From NCBI GenBank assembly GCA_046496595.1, contig JAWOGU010000201.1, positions 1 to 12,840 on the forward strand: a stretch of DNA of 12,840 nucleotides, written 5' to 3'. The position numbers and the translations under genes were made by a program. Source of the stretch: GCA-2746795 sp046496595. Lineage in GTDB: Bacteria > Chloroflexota > Anaerolineae > Promineifilales > Promineifilaceae. Position 1 is the stretch's first letter. Every line of letters starts with the position of its first letter. The notes beneath the pieces were generated by a model. That model was given only the letters and a program-made list of their open reading frames with translations, searched no databases and had not been told where the DNA came from. Below, one piece after another: positions 1 to 7,445 of this stretch.

Positions 1-120
1 ATATCAAAAATGACAATCTGAATCCTTTTGGTCGCATCTCCGTTATCTATTAAACCAGTTTAGCAATGGACACAGAGGACCTTTCGCAGAAATATTAGTT
101 ACAAATCTGGTGACGCACCG

Positions 121-127
121 AGGGAGG
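121..127 (+). promoter_or_regulatory. Ribosome binding site before a 15-codon ORF
   Basis: AGGGAGG lies 4 bases before the ATG at 132. It is a strong Shine-Dalgarno match but the spacing is a little short. It is the only support for translation of the small ORF downstream. Confidence 0.4.
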
Positions 128-131
128 CTAT

Positions 132-179
132 ATGGAAACAGTCAGGAATGAGCAAACGTCACCACAAAAGCGTATTTAA
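132..179 (+). CDS. Possible 15-residue leader peptide
   Basis: The reading is METVRNEQTSPQKRI followed by TAA. It is polar and charged, with no membrane segment and no run of one amino acid that would suggest classical attenuation. It ends 21 bases before the ATG of the first large gene, so its translation could influence that gene's ribosome binding site (GGAG at 188-191). The product is unknown. It may be a chance ORF; only the AGGGAGG upstream argues for it. Confidence 0.25.
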   Translation: METVRNEQTSPQKRI

Positions 180-200
180 CGGCAACTGGAGAGAAGGGAA

Positions 201-1163
201 ATGAACCATTTTCGCTGGTCATTAGCGCAGTTGTTGCTTGGCTTAAGCCTTTTTTTTAATATTGAAAGAGTAGATTTTGGGCAAGCTAACATCATTGATA
301 TTCAATCGTTTGTCTATATTCTAGGCACTGTTGCTGTTATCTCTACAATTCTCTTGCCCCCATTCGCCAGGCTGTCCGTTTCTCGCCTCATTTTGCTCTG
401 GTTCTTCATTTTTATACTTTTCAAACTGCTGCTGAGTAATCGTCCTTTTTTAGGTGGTATGTATACCTATTTAACGCTAACTGAAGCGGTGTTTGTCTTG
501 GTACTGGTCTATTTAGCTCATCAGGTAGCGCGGAATTACAGTGACTTTCAACAAGCAGCAGAATATGTAACGCTGGCAGATGCCGGCCGCCATCTGCTCA
601 AGGTGGAGGACGCGAGCCAGGAAATTGGCCGGGAGATGTCACGGAGCCGTCATTTTCACCGGGCGCTCAGTGTGATCGTTGTGAGGCCGGACAAACAGAG
701 TGTCGTGAAAGCAGCGCCACGTTTGGTGGAAGAAATTCAGCAGAATGTGGCGAAATTATGGACGGCTGTGCGGCTCTCCAACATCATCAAAGAACAACTA
801 CGAGTGGTGGATATCGTCATGGAAGACCGGGAAAACGGCCGTTTCATTATCCTCTGCCCTGAAATTGACGCCCAGGGCGCCAATATGCTCACTGACCGCG
901 TAGGCAAGGCATTGTCTAACCAGTTAGGTGTAAACATTTCTTATGGCATCGCTTCTTTTCCCAAAGAAGCGTTGACGTTTGAAACCTTAATTACTCAGGC
1001 TGGGAGCCAATTGAAGATGTTGGACCATTACGCCGATGAAGTTGACGGTAACCCCAGGCAGCAAGAGGAGCTACAGACAGCACCGCAAGAAGCTATGGCC
1101 AAGAAACTATTTAGCCTAAACGGGTCTGGTTTACAGGTTAAATCAGACAAAAGGAATCAATAA
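201..1163 (+). CDS. Four-helix membrane protein with degenerate GGDEF-like domain
   Basis: The product has 320 residues. Hydrophobic stretches near residues 6-20, 35-53, 62-79 and 92-109 should be membrane helices, followed by a cytoplasmic part. Residues ~125-275 resemble a GGDEF domain: a helix and beta strand (ALSVIVV), a long helix, then VVDIVMEDRENGRFIILCP where the GGDEF loop belongs, and a late strand ISYGIASFP matching the usual 'S-x-G-I-A' element. The signature itself is lost (ENGRF, 211-215), and the acidic metal ligands after the first strand are absent, so diguanylate cyclase activity is not expected. The last 40 residues are polar and probably disordered. GGAG at 188-191 and GAAGGG at 193-198 support the start. 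One base separates its stop from the priming transferase, so the two are probably coupled. A role as sensor or regulatory partner of the polysaccharide machine is inferred. The GGDEF fold assignment is moderately sure. Confidence 0.8.
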   Translation: MNHFRWSLAQLLLGLSLFFNIERVDFGQANIIDIQSFVYILGTVAVISTILLPPFARLSVSRLILLWFFIFILFKLLLSNRPFLGGMYTYLTLTEAVFVLVLVYLAHQVARNYSDFQQAAEYVTLADAGRHLLKVEDASQEIGREMSRSRHFHRALSVIVVRPDKQSVVKAAPRLVEEIQQNVAKLWTAVRLSNIIKEQLRVVDIVMEDRENGRFIILCPEIDAQGANMLTDRVGKALSNQLGVNISYGIASFPKEALTFETLITQAGSQLKMLDHYADEVDGNPRQQEELQTAPQEAMAKKLFSLNGSGLQVKSDKRNQ

Positions 1164-1164
1164 A

Positions 1165-1923
1165 ATGGCGACCTTCCCCATAGATGACACCTCCCATAAA
1201 GACCAGGAGTTTAATTATCCAGAGGATGTTCTCTCTTCATTATTATTATCGGTTTTTCCACAAAACACAGAGATGTTATGGTGGCAGCAGTGCCGACCTG
1301 AGAAGCGTCTGCTGCGTGGAAAGACTTATCGCAGAGCCAAGCGCATGATGGATCTGACAATTATTTTTGCCGTTCTAGTTTTTGCGCTGCCAGTATTACT
1401 CTTTTGTGCATTGCTCATCAAATTTGAATCACCGGGGGGACCGGTGATGTTTAAGCAAAAACGAACAGGAAAGGGTGGTCGTCCATTCTACATTTTCAAA
1501 TTCCGCACGATGGCGCCGAATGCCGAAGCAATGAAGCAGGAATTGGCTCACCTGAACGAGCTGCAATGGCCGGACTTTAAGATTACGAATGATCCGCGTA
1601 TTACCCGAGTGGGGCGAATTTTACGCAAAACGAGCCTGGATGAAATGCCCCAATTGTTGAATGTACTCCGTGGGGAAATGAGCCTGGTCGGCCCTCGCCC
1701 CACTTCTTTTTCATCGGAAACATACCAGCTGTGGCACACAGAGCGCCTGGACGTGATGCCAGGGATTACAGGCTTGTGGCAAATTTTGGGCCGGGGTTCG
1801 ATGGAGTTTGATGAGCGGGTGCGGCTGGATGTGGCGTATATTGAGCGGCGCTGTTTGTGGCTGGATTTCCAGATATTGCTTCGGACTATAACGGCCGTTT
1901 TAGGCCAACGAGGCGCCCACTGA
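1165..1923 (+). CDS. Undecaprenyl-phosphate sugar phosphotransferase (priming enzyme)
   Basis: This enzyme should start each repeat unit by moving a sugar 1-phosphate from a UDP-sugar to undecaprenyl phosphate on the inner face of the membrane. The family (bacterial sugar transferase; PglC/WcaJ C-terminal domain) is unmistakable: K59-R60..D63 before a single hydrophobic segment (~64-85), FKFRTM at 111-116, DPRITRVGR at 143-151, SLDEMPQL at 157-164 with the expected catalytic Asp159-Glu160, SLVGPRP at 173-179 and PGITGLWQ at 199-206. At 252 residues it is the short form without the four extra N-terminal helices of WcaJ. It carries a ~50-residue polar N-terminal extension of unknown role. AAGGA at 1151-1155 lies 9 bases before the ATG. 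The stop TGA shares its A with the next gene's ATG. The sugar cannot be told from sequence. Confidence 0.95.
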   Translation: MATFPIDDTSHKDQEFNYPEDVLSSLLLSVFPQNTEMLWWQQCRPEKRLLRGKTYRRAKRMMDLTIIFAVLVFALPVLLFCALLIKFESPGGPVMFKQKRTGKGGRPFYIFKFRTMAPNAEAMKQELAHLNELQWPDFKITNDPRITRVGRILRKTSLDEMPQLLNVLRGEMSLVGPRPTSFSSETYQLWHTERLDVMPGITGLWQILGRGSMEFDERVRLDVAYIERRCLWLDFQILLRTITAVLGQRGAH

Positions 1924-3185
1924 TGCCACGCAAGATCGCCTATGTCATGTCTCGCTTCCCGCATCTGCCGGAAACCTTTATTTTGCGGGAGATGAGCGAA
2001 CTGGAACGGCAGGGTTGGACGGTAGCCTTGTACCCCCTGGTGGTGCAGGCGCAGCCGGTTGTCCATGCTGAAGCAGCCCGCTGGCTGCCGGAGGTTCGCT
2101 ACCAGCCATTCGCTTCCGGTGCGGTGGTGGCAAGCAACGGCCGTTCCTTCCAACAGCAGCCCGCCGCCTATCTGCGCCTCTGGAGGCAAACCATCGCCGG
2201 AAACGTGTCTGACCCGCACATGCTGTTACGCGCCTGTGCCCTTTTTCCCAAAGCCGTGCAGGCCGCCGCTCACATGCAGGCCGAAGGCGTCAACCACATT
2301 CACGCTCATTACGCCACTCATCCTGCCTTTTTTGCCTGGCTCATCCACCAACTCACCGGCATCAGCTACAGCCTCACCGTTCATGCTCACGACATTTTTG
2401 TGCGCACGGCCATGTTAGAAGCCAAACTGCGCTCCGCCAGCTTCATTGTGGCTATTTCTGAGTACAACGTGGCCCACCTGAGTCGGGTAGTCGGGCCGTG
2501 GGTGCGGGAGAAAACGGCCGTTATCCACTGCGGCATTTCCCCTGAGCTTTACCAACCCCGGGCCGCGCCCGCCAGACCAGGGCAGCCCCTAGAAATCATC
2601 AACATTGGCAGCCTGCAACCCTACAAAGGCCAGGCTTTACTGGTGCAGGCGTGCGCCAGGCTCAAACAGCAAGCTATTCCCTTTCGCTGCCGCATCATTG
2701 GCGGCGGCGAAGAGCGGCCCAATTTGGTGAGCTTGATTAAACAGTTAGATTTACAGGAACAGGTGCAGCTTTTAGGTCCGCTGCCGCAAGAGGAAGTGGC
2801 AGCCCTGTTACCCACCGCTACCTGTTATGTGCAGCCGAGCGTCATCATGCCGTCCGGCAAGATGGAAGGTATTCCGGTCTCGCTCATAGAAGCGCTGGCC
2901 TGTGCCGTGCCGGTGGTAGCCACCAATCTATCGGGCGTGCCGGAATTGGTGCGGGATGGGCAAACGGGCATTCTCGTCCCGCCAGCCGATGCTGGCGCAT
3001 TGGCCCAGGCTTTGCGGGGGGTGTACGAATCGCCAGAAGCTGCATTTGCCACAGCCGCAGCCGGACGCAAACTTGTCTTACAAGCATTCCGCCTTGAAGA
3101 GAACGTGGCTGAACTGGCTTCATTATTCAAACAGGTTACTGGAAAAGAGAGTCTGGCTTTTCAACCACTGCCCGTTAGCGCTTAA
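1923..3185 (+). CDS. Glycosyltransferase family 4 (WcaL/AmsK-like)
   Basis: A 420-residue GT-B retaining glycosyltransferase that should add a sugar to the lipid-linked repeat unit in the cytoplasm. The start MPRKIAYVMSRFPHLPETFI and the HAHY (127-130) and VHAHDIF (153-159) motifs resemble the colanic-acid transferase subgroup. The C-terminal half has GSLQPYKGQ near 229-237, the E-x7-E pair (Glu315 and Glu323) in MEGIPVSLIEAL, and SGVPELV (337-343), which bind the nucleotide sugar in this family. An ATG 66 bases earlier (1857) is in frame, but those codons lie inside the conserved end of the priming transferase. The TGATG junction, the GAGG at 1910-1913 and the family-like N-terminus favour 1923. 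Donor and acceptor are unknown. Confidence 0.9.
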   Translation: MPRKIAYVMSRFPHLPETFILREMSELERQGWTVALYPLVVQAQPVVHAEAARWLPEVRYQPFASGAVVASNGRSFQQQPAAYLRLWRQTIAGNVSDPHMLLRACALFPKAVQAAAHMQAEGVNHIHAHYATHPAFFAWLIHQLTGISYSLTVHAHDIFVRTAMLEAKLRSASFIVAISEYNVAHLSRVVGPWVREKTAVIHCGISPELYQPRAAPARPGQPLEIINIGSLQPYKGQALLVQACARLKQQAIPFRCRIIGGGEERPNLVSLIKQLDLQEQVQLLGPLPQEEVAALLPTATCYVQPSVIMPSGKMEGIPVSLIEALACAVPVVATNLSGVPELVRDGQTGILVPPADAGALAQALRGVYESPEAAFATAAAGRKLVLQAFRLEENVAELASLFKQVTGKESLAFQPLPVSA

Positions 3186-3276
3186 AAGTGATCTAATTAG
3201 GTTATGGTTTCAAGCAGCATCGTAGCCAGACCGCATCCACCTGGGGAACAAAACCGGTGGGAAAGGAAGGATAGTC
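3186..3276 (+). other. Longest gap in the operon
   Basis: This 91-base gap is the only one over 31 bases after position 201. It contains the 8-base palindrome CTAATTAG (3193-3200) and a 5-bp inverted repeat CCACC/GGTGG (3237-3241, 3256-3260) with a 14-base loop. Neither is followed by a T run, so I do not call a terminator. AAGGAAGG at 3263-3270 is the ribosome binding site of the next gene. It could host an internal promoter or a processing site, but nothing proves it. Confidence 0.4.
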
Positions 3277-4398
3277 ATGGTGCAATTAAGAATGTATTTA
3301 CACGCGCTTTTGCGCAATTGGTGGATTGTGGTGGTAACGGCCGTTTGCGCTGTCGCCCTCACGCTGCTGATCAATTCGATGACCCAACCGGTTTACGAGA
3401 GCCGGGTACAACTGCTCATCGCGCCTAATATGACCGGTTTTGAGGGCCGTGACCTCATCTACAGCATGGATACGCTCGATAAACGCTCCATTGTGGCGAC
3501 CTTCGTGGAAGTACTCAACAGCGGCCGAATTCGCCGGGAAGCGTTGGATACCACTGGGCTGTCTGCGATTGGCGGGGAAGATTATGAGATTTCGGCCGTG
3601 GCGCTGCCTGAAGCCAGCGTTTTAGAAGTAGGCGTAACAGGTCCAAACCCGGAAACCACGGCTGCTTTGGCGGATGCTGTCGCTCTCCGAACCATCAGCT
3701 ATGTCAGCCAGACTTACGACATTTACCGAATCGAACTGCTAGATCCCGCGATAGCGCCAGTAATACCGATCAGCCCCACTCCCTTGCGCGACGCTTCCCT
3801 GGCGCTTTTTTTGGGCCTGATTCTGGGCGGCGTTTTAGCCGTTTTACGCGACCAAATTCAACAACCTGTGACCGGGAAGCTGCGCCAATGGAATGCACAC
3901 GATCGTGATTCCACCGCCTACAAACGTACTTATCTAGAAAATCAGTTGGAACGGTTGTTACCCCTGGAATCAGAGCAGCTCGTATTGAGTGTGGTGCGGC
4001 TGGAAGGGCTGTCCCGGTTGGAATTGCCAGCCTACGCTCTGCACAATCTTCTGCGCCGCATCATTGCTATCATGCGGGACGAACTGCCCGGTCGAGATTT
4101 AATCGGCCGCTGGGATGAGCATAGTTTTGCCGTCCTCATGCGTCAGGTTCCTGACCTCGAACAAGCCGGTTTTCGGCTGCACCGGCTGCAGCAGGCGCTG
4201 TCCGATCCCATTGAGGTGTATACGGGTGGTGAAGTGATAAACCTGTCTCCACGTCTGGCGGCCGTTGTCGGCCAGCAGGATGATACCGTGACCTCTCTCA
4301 TTGAGCGTCTGTCTACAGCCATGGTGCAGGCCAGCAAAAATGGTTATGAACCTACTTTATACCGCGAAGACGCCCAACTTACATCTGCTACCCAGTAA
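3277..4398 (+). CDS. Wzz-like polysaccharide co-polymerase fused to degenerate GGDEF domain
   Basis: The first ~195 of 373 residues have the layout of chain-length regulators: a short cytoplasmic start, helix 1 (~15-33), an extracytoplasmic domain beginning QPVYESRVQLLI, then a proline-rich stretch PVIPISPTP (161-169) leading into helix 2 (~173-190). This is the Wzz/capsule co-polymerase pattern, which works with the polymerase to set chain length. Where many relatives carry or pair with a BY-kinase, this protein has a ~165-residue cytoplasmic tail that looks like a GGDEF domain: LVLSVVRLEGL (235-245), a helix with LLRRIIAIM, RDLIGRWDEHSFAVLM (273-288) aligned with the usual R-x-D-x-x-x-R-x-G-G-D-E-F segment, and LAAVVG (328-332 region) as the later strand. 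The signature reads WDEHSF, so catalysis is unlikely. No Walker motif is present. AAGGAAGG sits 6 bases before ATG. The polymerase gene begins 11 bases after its stop. Confidence 0.85.
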   Translation: MVQLRMYLHALLRNWWIVVVTAVCAVALTLLINSMTQPVYESRVQLLIAPNMTGFEGRDLIYSMDTLDKRSIVATFVEVLNSGRIRREALDTTGLSAIGGEDYEISAVALPEASVLEVGVTGPNPETTAALADAVALRTISYVSQTYDIYRIELLDPAIAPVIPISPTPLRDASLALFLGLILGGVLAVLRDQIQQPVTGKLRQWNAHDRDSTAYKRTYLENQLERLLPLESEQLVLSVVRLEGLSRLELPAYALHNLLRRIIAIMRDELPGRDLIGRWDEHSFAVLMRQVPDLEQAGFRLHRLQQALSDPIEVYTGGEVINLSPRLAAVVGQQDDTVTSLIERLSTAMVQASKNGYEPTLYREDAQLTSATQ

Positions 4399-4409
4399 GG
4401 ATTACGGCA

Positions 4410-5921
4410 ATGAACGCGCAACAGATTCCAGATAGATTAGCAGAGAAATCGGTGTTGTTTGTGGCTGGCGCCGTCATATTGGGGTTGGGGGTGGGAACGG
4501 CCATTCTCTTCACCGATAACTTATTGTGGCCCGCAGCTCTGGTTGCAGCCTTGTTGTTCGTGTGGCTGGTCTTTAACCATCCAAACGCCGGGCTGGCAGT
4601 GTTGGTCTTTGTCACCTATTCCCGTTTTTCAGATGTTATGGAGCATGAGCACGGCATTCCCGCTTTCAGCCTGCCATTGGCTTTGCTGCTGATTGGGGCT
4701 TTGTTTATGCGCTGGTGGTTTTTGGAAGAGCGCATTTACAACTGGCAAAGCACGGCCATACTCCTGGGCATCTTCGGATTGGTAGGCTTTCTCTCTTTGT
4801 TCTATGCCGCCGATAACGGCCGTTCCCAGATTGCCCTGATAGCTTTTGCCAAAAACGCCCTCTTGTTGTTTGCCGTATTACTTGCTATGCGAGACAGAAA
4901 CTCCTTGCGCGCGGTCATTTGGGCCTTGCTGGCCGCCGGGATCTGGATGGGCACTTTCACCGTCTACCAACAGTTGACCGGTACCTTTGCAAATCCCTAC
5001 TGGGGCTTTGCCCAGGCTGAAGTGAATAACATCATTGGTGACGTGAGCGATTATCGCGCGGGAGGGCCACTGGGTTCTACTAATTATTACGCCATGATCC
5101 TGGTTGTCCTCGTACCCCTGGCGCTGGATCGACTGTGGCATGAAAAACAGCCAGCCTTACGTTTTCTGGCTTTGTGGGCTTTCGTCGTTTGCACGCTTTC
5201 GATCCTTTTCACCTTTTCTCGTGGAGGCTTTTTAGCCTTGATCGTCGTACTGGTGATCATGATTGTGCGTGAATCCATCCAACCACGCAAAATCTTGCTC
5301 AGCCTGGCGCTGCTCTTTTTCGTCTGGCAGTTCATTCCCAACAACTACACCGAGCGAATTTCCACCAGTCTGGACCTGCTGCCCGGCATCGGCGCAGATG
5401 CCCGCAACGAAGTCTCCTTCCGCGGCCGCACCAGCGAGGTATTGGTAGCCTGGCAAATTTTTGTTGATCATCCCATTTTGGGGGTAGGGCTGAACAACTA
5501 TAAATATTACTATCAGCAGTATGCCAAACCGCTGGGCTGGGACAATCGCCGGGAGGAGCGCTCGGCCCATAACCTCTACCTGGAAACAGCGGCGGAAACC
5601 GGGTTGATTGGTCTGGCCGCGTTTGTGGCGGTTGTGGGTGTGGCCTTTTGGCGGGCATACCAGGCCCAAAAAATGTTTATGCGCGCCGGCAAATATGACG
5701 AAGCCGCTGTTACTTTTGCGCTGATGGTAGCTCTGGTAGGCTATCTGGTGGCTTCGCAGTTTTTGCACGGAGCATACCCGCGGTATTTCTGGTTATTAAT
5801 TGGCATTCTATTGGCGCTGCCCCAGGTAGCCACCACGCTGAGCGCCGCGGCCGCAGCACGGCGACAGCAGCCATTGCCTGCCCCGGTCGCAGCCCCGGCA
5901 AGGGGATCCTATGCTCCATAA
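4410..5921 (+). CDS. O-antigen ligase/polymerase-type membrane protein (Wzy-like)
   Basis: The product has 503 residues with roughly ten or more hydrophobic helices, so it sits in the membrane. The family signature is clear: FTFSRGGFLAL (267-277), then a large loop (~310-385) holding RGRTSEVLVAW and HPILGVGLNNY, followed by AHNLYLETAAETGLIG (386-401), the conserved His-Asn...Glu segment of the O-antigen ligase domain. Such proteins either polymerise lipid-linked repeat units (Wzy) or ligate finished chains. Its position between the Wzz-like protein and the flippase favours the polymerase role; this is inferred. The C-terminal ~30 residues are Ala/Pro/Gln-rich and look disordered. TAAGGA at 4396-4401 overlaps the previous stop and lies 8 bases before the ATG. 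A dedicated ligase cannot be excluded. Confidence 0.9.
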   Translation: MNAQQIPDRLAEKSVLFVAGAVILGLGVGTAILFTDNLLWPAALVAALLFVWLVFNHPNAGLAVLVFVTYSRFSDVMEHEHGIPAFSLPLALLLIGALFMRWWFLEERIYNWQSTAILLGIFGLVGFLSLFYAADNGRSQIALIAFAKNALLLFAVLLAMRDRNSLRAVIWALLAAGIWMGTFTVYQQLTGTFANPYWGFAQAEVNNIIGDVSDYRAGGPLGSTNYYAMILVVLVPLALDRLWHEKQPALRFLALWAFVVCTLSILFTFSRGGFLALIVVLVIMIVRESIQPRKILLSLALLFFVWQFIPNNYTERISTSLDLLPGIGADARNEVSFRGRTSEVLVAWQIFVDHPILGVGLNNYKYYYQQYAKPLGWDNRREERSAHNLYLETAAETGLIGLAAFVAVVGVAFWRAYQAQKMFMRAGKYDEAAVTFALMVALVGYLVASQFLHGAYPRYFWLLIGILLALPQVATTLSAAAAARRQQPLPAPVAAPARGSYAP

Positions 5922-5952
5922 ACGGCTCATCTTTTCTCTTTGATAAAGCGCT

Positions 5953-7434
5953 ATGCAAAACCAAAACCTGAAACATGCAATGGTCCGCGGCGCATTTTGG
6001 GCCTATACCTCTAATTACAGTGGTAAGTTGCTGGTGTTTATCAGCACGGCCGTTCTGGCCCGCCTGCTCCTCAAAGAAGATTTTGGCATTGCCGGTTATG
6101 CCCTGGTAGTCATGAGCTTTATGGAGGTGCTGGAAGGGTTGGGCATTGGTCCGGCCATTATCTATCATCAAAACGACCCCAAGCGGCTGAATACTGCTTT
6201 CTGGATGGGTCTGGGGATAGGGGTGGTGCTTTTTGGCCTGACATGGTTTGTGGCCGCGCCTCTCGCCGGTTCATTTTTCCGTGACGCCAATGCCGTGCCC
6301 GTGACTCGTGCTTTAGGGCTGGAGTTTATTATTGGCGCTTTTTCCCTGGTTCATGCCGCTACCCTCACCAAGAAACTGGCTTTTGGCCGCAAATTCGTGC
6401 CGGATGTTTCCCGCTCTGCCAGCAAAGGCATTGCTTCTATTGTCCTGGCTTTGCTGGGCTTTGGGGCGTGGAGCCTCATCCTGGGCCATCTGGTCGGGGT
6501 GCTGGTGCAGACAGTTGTCTATTGGATCGTCGTTCCCTGGCGGCCTGCCTGGCAGTTTCAACGGAAGGCGGCGCAAACGTTACTCGCTTACGGCAGCAAC
6601 ATCGTTTCCATAGATGCCCTGGGCATCCTGATGCTCAACATGGACTACCTGGTAATCGGCCGTTACATGGGGGCGGCGGCGTTGGGGGTTTATACGCTGG
6701 CGTTTCGGGTGCCGGAACTTTTGGTGAAGCAGGTTTGCCAGATCGTGAGCAACGTGACCTTTCCCGTGTATTCGCAGATGCGCGATGACCCGCAAGCGCT
6801 GCGGCGCGCCTTCCTGTTAACGACACGTTATTTAGCCATGATCGTCATCCCTCTGGGCCTGGGCCTGGCTTTGGTAGCCGAACCATTTGTATTAACCTTT
6901 TTTACGGAGAAGTGGGCCGAAGCCATTCCGGTGATGGCTGCTATCTCCATTTACACCCTGCTGCGTTCGTTGGTTTTTAATGCGGGCAGCGTCTACAAGG
7001 CAACCGGGCAGCCAGGGCTGCTTTCCCGGCAAAGTATGGTTCAGGCCATCGTCACTGTGCCGGCCTTGTGGTGGGTGGCGGTTACTTACAACACGATTAT
7101 GGCCGTGGCCTGGATGCAGGTGCTGTTGGCGCTGAGCACCGGCATTGTCAAGATGGTGATAGCCGCCCGGCTGGTGAATATTCCGTTATGGGAAATGGCT
7201 AAAACGTTTTTTCCCAGCCTGCTCGCCGGGAGTTTGATGGCTCTGGCGGTGTTGGTGGCCAGCCAGTTTTTGAATGATGTTATCCCGGTGGTGGAACTGG
7301 TGTTGGAAACGGCCGTTGGCGCCCTTGTCTATGGCAGCGCCATTTTCCTGATGCAGCCAGACGATATGCGGAAAGTGATCAAGATGCTGCGTACAACATT
7401 TTTACGCAAAGCCAAAACAGTCGTGGCTGATTAA
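5953..7434 (+). CDS. Wzx-type lipid-linked oligosaccharide flippase (MOP superfamily)
   Basis: A 493-residue polytopic protein with hydrophobic segments throughout, consistent with the usual 12-14 helices. The start VRGAFWAYTSNYSGKLL and the STAVLARLLLKEDFGIAGYA segment (31-50) are typical of the WzxC-like polysaccharide exporter branch, as are GLGIGPAII and the helix-6/7 region FGAWSLILGHLVG. It should flip the completed undecaprenyl-linked repeat unit to the outer face for polymerisation. The ribosome binding site is weak (only AAAG before the ATG), and the gap to the previous gene is 31 bases. An alternative start was not evident. Function is sure at family level; the substrate is unknown. 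Confidence 0.93.
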   Translation: MQNQNLKHAMVRGAFWAYTSNYSGKLLVFISTAVLARLLLKEDFGIAGYALVVMSFMEVLEGLGIGPAIIYHQNDPKRLNTAFWMGLGIGVVLFGLTWFVAAPLAGSFFRDANAVPVTRALGLEFIIGAFSLVHAATLTKKLAFGRKFVPDVSRSASKGIASIVLALLGFGAWSLILGHLVGVLVQTVVYWIVVPWRPAWQFQRKAAQTLLAYGSNIVSIDALGILMLNMDYLVIGRYMGAAALGVYTLAFRVPELLVKQVCQIVSNVTFPVYSQMRDDPQALRRAFLLTTRYLAMIVIPLGLGLALVAEPFVLTFFTEKWAEAIPVMAAISIYTLLRSLVFNAGSVYKATGQPGLLSRQSMVQAIVTVPALWWVAVTYNTIMAVAWMQVLLALSTGIVKMVIAARLVNIPLWEMAKTFFPSLLAGSLMALAVLVASQFLNDVIPVVELVLETAVGALVYGSAIFLMQPDDMRKVIKMLRTTFLRKAKTVVAD

Positions 7435-7445
7435 AAATTAGTGTC

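Larger units (their letters stand above)
1..200 (+). other. AT-rich leader region upstream of the operon
   Basis: This stretch precedes the first confident gene. The frame starting at position 3 is open from the left edge to a TAA at 51-53, so it could be the last 16 codons of an upstream gene; this is too short to identify. After that come a tiny ORF at 66-98 without a ribosome binding site and a better one at 132-179. The region is clearly poorer in GC than the genes downstream, as promoter regions often are. I could not find a convincing -35/-10 pair: TTGGTC at 28-33 is followed by AT-rich hexamers only 10-14 bases later, which is too close. No RNA gene or strong hairpin was recognised. 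Confidence 0.4.

Noticed and set aside
1857..1922. Earlier in-frame ATG for the first GT4 gene
   Set aside because: It would overlap 67 bases of the priming transferase's end and add residues that have no match to the family; the start at 1923 gives the typical N-terminus.
1548..2219. 223-codon open frame on the minus strand
   Set aside because: It lies opposite two well-recognised genes (priming transferase and GT4), has no family-like sequence or ribosome binding site, and is rich in Arg/Ser/His as antisense frames of GC-rich genes usually are.
3237..3260. Inverted repeat CCACC/GGTGG as a terminator
   Set aside because: The stem is only five pairs with a 14-base loop, no T run follows, and a ribosome binding site comes right after it.
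201..4398. Active diguanylate cyclases
   Set aside because: Both GGDEF-like domains have lost the signature (ENGRF and WDEHSF) and the usual acidic ligands, so cyclase activity is not claimed.
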